A stretch of DNA of 64,000 nt from Muribaculaceae bacterium (lineage in GTDB: Bacteria; Bacteroidota; Bacteroidia; Bacteroidales; Muribaculaceae), in the NCBI GenBank assembly GCA_009775225.1, contig VSPE01000009.1:10131-74130 (forward strand), written 5' to 3'. A program made the position numbers and the translations under genes. The notes under the pieces are model-generated. The model was not told the DNA's origin. It saw only the letters and a list, made by a program, of their open reading frames with translations, and made no database searches. This document shows, in pieces, positions 61,576-64,000 of the stretch (position 1 is its first letter; the number at the start of each line of letters is the position of its first letter).

Positions 61576-63000
61576 ATGACAAAACTATTTATTCCCCGCG
61601 TTGTCGCAGGCACTCTTGCGCTGGCCGCAGTTGGCGGGGCAATGGCACAGAAGCATGGTTATCAGAATGATGAAGTGATATTGCACGCATGGTCGTGGTC
61701 ACTCGACACTATTGCCTCGAATATGAAGACAATAGCCGATGCAGGCTATAACTACGTGCAGACCTCGCCCGTGCAAGCATGTTTCGTGGGCGACGGCGGC
61801 GGTATGGCGCTCTTCAGCAAGCCCGGCGACAGCGTGCAGGGTAAGTGGTACTATTATTATCAGCCTACCGACTGGACTATAGGCAACTATATGCTGGGCG
61901 ACCGTTCCGATTTCAAGGCTATGTGCGACAGCGCATATAAATATGGCGTAAAGGTAATTGTGGACGTACTTCCCAACCATACTGCGGTCGACCATACTGC
62001 AGTTCTGCCCGGTCTCGACAATGCTGTCGGCGGTCATGAAAATCTTTTTCATGCCAACGGCTTTACGCCTATCACCGATTACAACGACCGTATGCAGTGC
62101 ACTACCGGCGAAATGGGCGGCTTACCCGATGTGAACACAGAGAACCCTGATTTCCAGCATTACTACCTCCAGTATGTAAATGACCTTATAAATCTTGGTG
62201 CACGCGGCTTCCGCTACGATACCGCCAGGCACATCGGTCTGCCCTCCGACCCCCTCGACCCCAAGGCTAAGGAGAACGATTTTTGGGCTGTGGCTACCGG
62301 CAAGAAGGCGGCAAAAGGTCTGAGCATGCTCATGCCCGACAGCGTATTTATCTATGGCGAGGTGCTTCAAGACCGCAACGTAAAGGAAACCGAATACGCC
62401 GCTATAATGGATGTGACCGCCAGTGCATACGGCCATGTTCTGCGTCAGGCACTCGAAAACGGCGCTGCCACTCCCGACCTTCTGGACTGGCATCATCCCG
62501 CACGTCCCGAGCAGCTTGTGACATGGGTTGAGAGCCACGACACATACTGCAACGCACACGAATCGGCAGGACTCTCTGATGAGCAGATACGTGCAGCATG
62601 GGTATTCCTGACCGCGCGTCAGGGTGGCCGTCCGCTATTCTTCAGCCGACCCGAAGGAAGCACACGCGAAAACTATTGGGGCACCAACCGCATCGGAAAC
62701 CGTGGCAACGACGAGTTCTTCGCTCCCGAAGTGGTGGCGGTAAATAAGTTCCGTCATGCAATGGCATCGCAGCCCGAGGCTGTCACTTTCTCCGACGGCG
62801 GCGCTGTCGCTATGGTAGACCGCACCAAGGGCATCGCGCTTGTCAACTTCTCCGGCAAGGCACAGAAGCTCAAAATGTCTACCACGCTCCCCGACGGCAG
62901 CTATACCGATGCCGTATCGGGTACCGTATTTAATGTGGCCAAGGGCCGTATCGAGGGCAAACTTGCTCCTCTTGGTACATACCTTCTCTATAAGAATTAA
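61576..63000 (+). CDS. Exported GH13 alpha-amylase
   Basis: A 474-residue amylase with signal peptide MTKLFIPRVVAGTLALAAVGGAMAQ. All four GH13 regions are intact: DVLPNH (130-135), GFRYDTARH with nucleophile D215, IYGEVLQ with acid/base E262 and WVESHD with D322. A short C-domain follows (VAMVDRTKGIALVNFSGKAQKL...GTYLLYKN). There is no T9SS tail, so it likely stays in the periplasm or is lightly secreted, in contrast to the larger GH13 enzyme at 13.5-16.3 kb. The ATG at 61576 is the first directly before the signal peptide. Confidence 0.93.
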   Translation: MTKLFIPRVVAGTLALAAVGGAMAQKHGYQNDEVILHAWSWSLDTIASNMKTIADAGYNYVQTSPVQACFVGDGGGMALFSKPGDSVQGKWYYYYQPTDWTIGNYMLGDRSDFKAMCDSAYKYGVKVIVDVLPNHTAVDHTAVLPGLDNAVGGHENLFHANGFTPITDYNDRMQCTTGEMGGLPDVNTENPDFQHYYLQYVNDLINLGARGFRYDTARHIGLPSDPLDPKAKENDFWAVATGKKAAKGLSMLMPDSVFIYGEVLQDRNVKETEYAAIMDVTASAYGHVLRQALENGAATPDLLDWHHPARPEQLVTWVESHDTYCNAHESAGLSDEQIRAAWVFLTARQGGRPLFFSRPEGSTRENYWGTNRIGNRGNDEFFAPEVVAVNKFRHAMASQPEAVTFSDGGAVAMVDRTKGIALVNFSGKAQKLKMSTTLPDGSYTDAVSGTVFNVAKGRIEGKLAPLGTYLLYKN

Positions 63001-63031
63001 AAATTAGAGATTACGAATTAAAAATTTCGAC

Positions 63032-63072
63032 AAATGCGGGGGGCGGTTTTAAAAATCTCCCCCGCATTTTTA
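63032..63072 (+). terminator. Rho-independent terminator after the amylase
   Basis: AAATGCGGGGG pairs with CCCCCGCATTT, followed by a T run. It lies 31 bases after the amylase stop. Confidence 0.88.
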
Positions 63073-63074
63073 TC

Positions 63075-63084
63075 GTATATTTGC
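63075..63084 (+). other. Candidate CTnDOT-type attachment core (GTATATTTGC)
   Basis: GTATATTTGC fits GTANNTTTGC, the 10-bp core shared by CTnDOT and its chromosomal targets. It lies just after the amylase terminator and about 360 bases before a CTnDOT-family integrase. The same bases also match the -7 promoter consensus, so the match alone is not proof of a junction. Confidence 0.4.
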
Positions 63085-63446
63085 ATAATATTTATTAACT
63101 TTGGGGACTTCATATGACAAAGTTACTACAAAAAAGTGAAATGCGGAAAGATATAGTGATAGAATTGAGTTACAAGGGTTTTGGTTTAAGTGGCGAAAAT
63201 TCGTGAAGCCATTACAATCCCTGCCGAAGCCAAATCCTGACGCCGCAACGTTACTTGTTCGTAACCATGCCCGATAATGCGACAAACGGGTACGGATAGA
63301 GAAACAAGGCGCAGAGGGATAGTGAGTTACCCACAACTCACGCGAAAAATCCGGTTACGGAAAAAGATTGCGCCGTTCCTCACCGTTTTGCGTACCAGAG
63401 AAGGACTCTTCACCAACTAATTTTGAAACCAAAAAAATTAAGGACG
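63085..63446 (+). other. Left-end non-coding region of a putative integrative element
   Basis: This stretch holds no convincing gene. It contains a second -7-like box (TAACTTTG, 63096-63103), an ATG-initiated frame of only 30 codons (63114-63206), and two inverted repeats: GTTAC/GTAAC (63250-63265) and GTGAGTT/AACTCAC (63322-63341). Such repeats near an integrase gene could be arm-type or regulatory sites. A TAATTTTG box (63419-63426) lies about 20 bases before the integrase ATG. Confidence 0.4.
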
Positions 63447-64000
63447 ATGAAGAGTACATTTTCAGTTATCTACTATCTCAAACGGCAGGTAGTGAAGAAA
63501 GACGGGACAGTTCCCGTCATGGGACGTATCACGGTGGACGGCAACCAGACACAATTCAGTTGCAAGCTGAGTGTCGATCCGAAGCTGTGGGACACCAAAG
63601 GGGGGCGTGTCACGGGCAGAAGCACGGCGGCACTCGAAACGAACCGTATGCTTGACAAGATGCGGGTGCGCATCAACAAGCACTATCAGGAAATCATGGA
63701 GCGTGACAACTTCGTCACGGCAGAGAAGGTCAAGAACGCTTTTCTCGGACTGGAGCACCGCTACCACACGCTGATGCAGGTGTTCCGCCAGCACAACGAG
63801 GACTATGAAAAACAGGTGGAAGCAGGCATGAAAGCCAAAGGCACGCTGCTGAAGTACCGCACCGTTTACAAACACCTGCAAGAGTTCCTTGACATCCGCT
63901 ACCATGTGAAGGACATCGCACTGAAAGAGCTTACCCCGGCTTTCATCTCCGACTTCGAGATGTTCCTGCGCACGGACAAGCACTGCTGCACCAATACCGT
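63447..64000 (+). CDS. Tyrosine recombinase/integrase of a conjugative or mobilisable element, 5' part
   Basis: The frame runs from ATG at 63447 to the window edge (184 codons). It opens MKSTFSVIYYLKRQVVKKDGTVPVMGRITVDG, the arm-binding N-terminus of Bacteroides conjugative transposon integrases (Arm_DNA-bind_5). It continues with the core-binding SAM-like domain (KYRTVYKHLQEFLDIRYHVKDIALKELTPAFISDFEMFLR). The catalytic Arg-His-Tyr domain lies beyond the window. It would insert and excise the element whose left end appears to start near 63.1 kb. Confidence 0.9.
   Translation, partial: MKSTFSVIYYLKRQVVKKDGTVPVMGRITVDGNQTQFSCKLSVDPKLWDTKGGRVTGRSTAALETNRMLDKMRVRINKHYQEIMERDNFVTAEKVKNAFLGLEHRYHTLMQVFRQHNEDYEKQVEAGMKAKGTLLKYRTVYKHLQEFLDIRYHVKDIALKELTPAFISDFEMFLRTDKHCCTNT

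Noticed and set aside
63114..63206. 30-codon frame after a -7-like box at the element's left end
   Set aside because: Too short and without a recognisable product or clear ribosome binding site.
63240..63270. GTTAC/GTAAC repeat containing TTCGTAACC, at first sight like a tRNA T-arm
   Set aside because: No acceptor, D or anticodon stems can be built around it.

Overview
The window reads as chromosomal DNA of a gut-type Bacteroidales bacterium, most likely from the Muribaculaceae or a near relative (moderate confidence; family-level placement is inference). The evidence is the promoter grammar (TTG or TTTG, about 20 bases, then TAnnTTTG) ahead of many genes, several proteins with type IX secretion (T9SS) C-terminal sorting domains, an RprX/RprY-type two-component pair, a TPP-riboswitch/OMR1/PnuT thiamine module, and the block ftsX-DUF3098-uppP-truB-queA, which is typical of Bacteroidetes. 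The DNA is GC-rich for the phylum, so long antisense open frames are common and were discarded. No rRNA, tRNA or CRISPR array was seen.

Layout. 1-6.8 kb: the end of a T9SS cargo protein, a ZIP metal transporter, the thiamine uptake operon, and a SulP anion transporter. 7-13.2 kb: RprX/RprY-like two-component system, then the cell-envelope and RNA-modification operon ftsX to queA. 13.2-19.1 kb: a highly structured intergenic region, a secreted GH13 enzyme, a small barrel protein, and a LytS/LytTR two-component system. 19.3-26.5 kb: a putative lipoprotein whose signal peptide is interrupted by a TAG codon, a DUF5723 membrane protein, a membrane-spanning AraC regulator and a polysaccharide flippase. 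26.5-36.8 kb: a large pectin-acting esterase fusion, a T9SS type B protein, a lytic transglycosylase and uvrA.

36.8-52.9 kb, all on the minus strand, is the centrepiece: eleven tightly packed genes that read as one peptidoglycan salvage operon. In transcription order they are a zinc amidase, a GT2 glycosyltransferase, a GalT-fold DUF4922 protein, a SpoIID/LytB-type glycan cleaving enzyme, an AmpG-like importer with a large inserted domain, a NamZ-like exo-muramidase, an Fe-S D-lactate dehydrogenase, a MurT-like MurNAc transporter, a MurK-like kinase, the MurQ etherase and a GDSL esterase. Together they would strip peptides, trim glycan, import and phosphorylate MurNAc, split off D-lactate and oxidise that lactate. 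The GT2 and DUF4922 members have no assigned place in this scheme.

53-63 kb: rlmH and nadC divergent, a DUF3108-like protein, typA/bipA, folP-cdaA, a compact promoter-plus-terminator unit that may encode a small pseudoknotted RNA or attenuator, an NhaC-family antiporter, a PAP2 phosphatase fused to a barrel-like domain, and a second GH13 amylase. From about 63.1 kb the window enters what looks like the left end of a CTnDOT-type integrative element, with a match to its 10-bp attachment core and the first 184 codons of its tyrosine recombinase.
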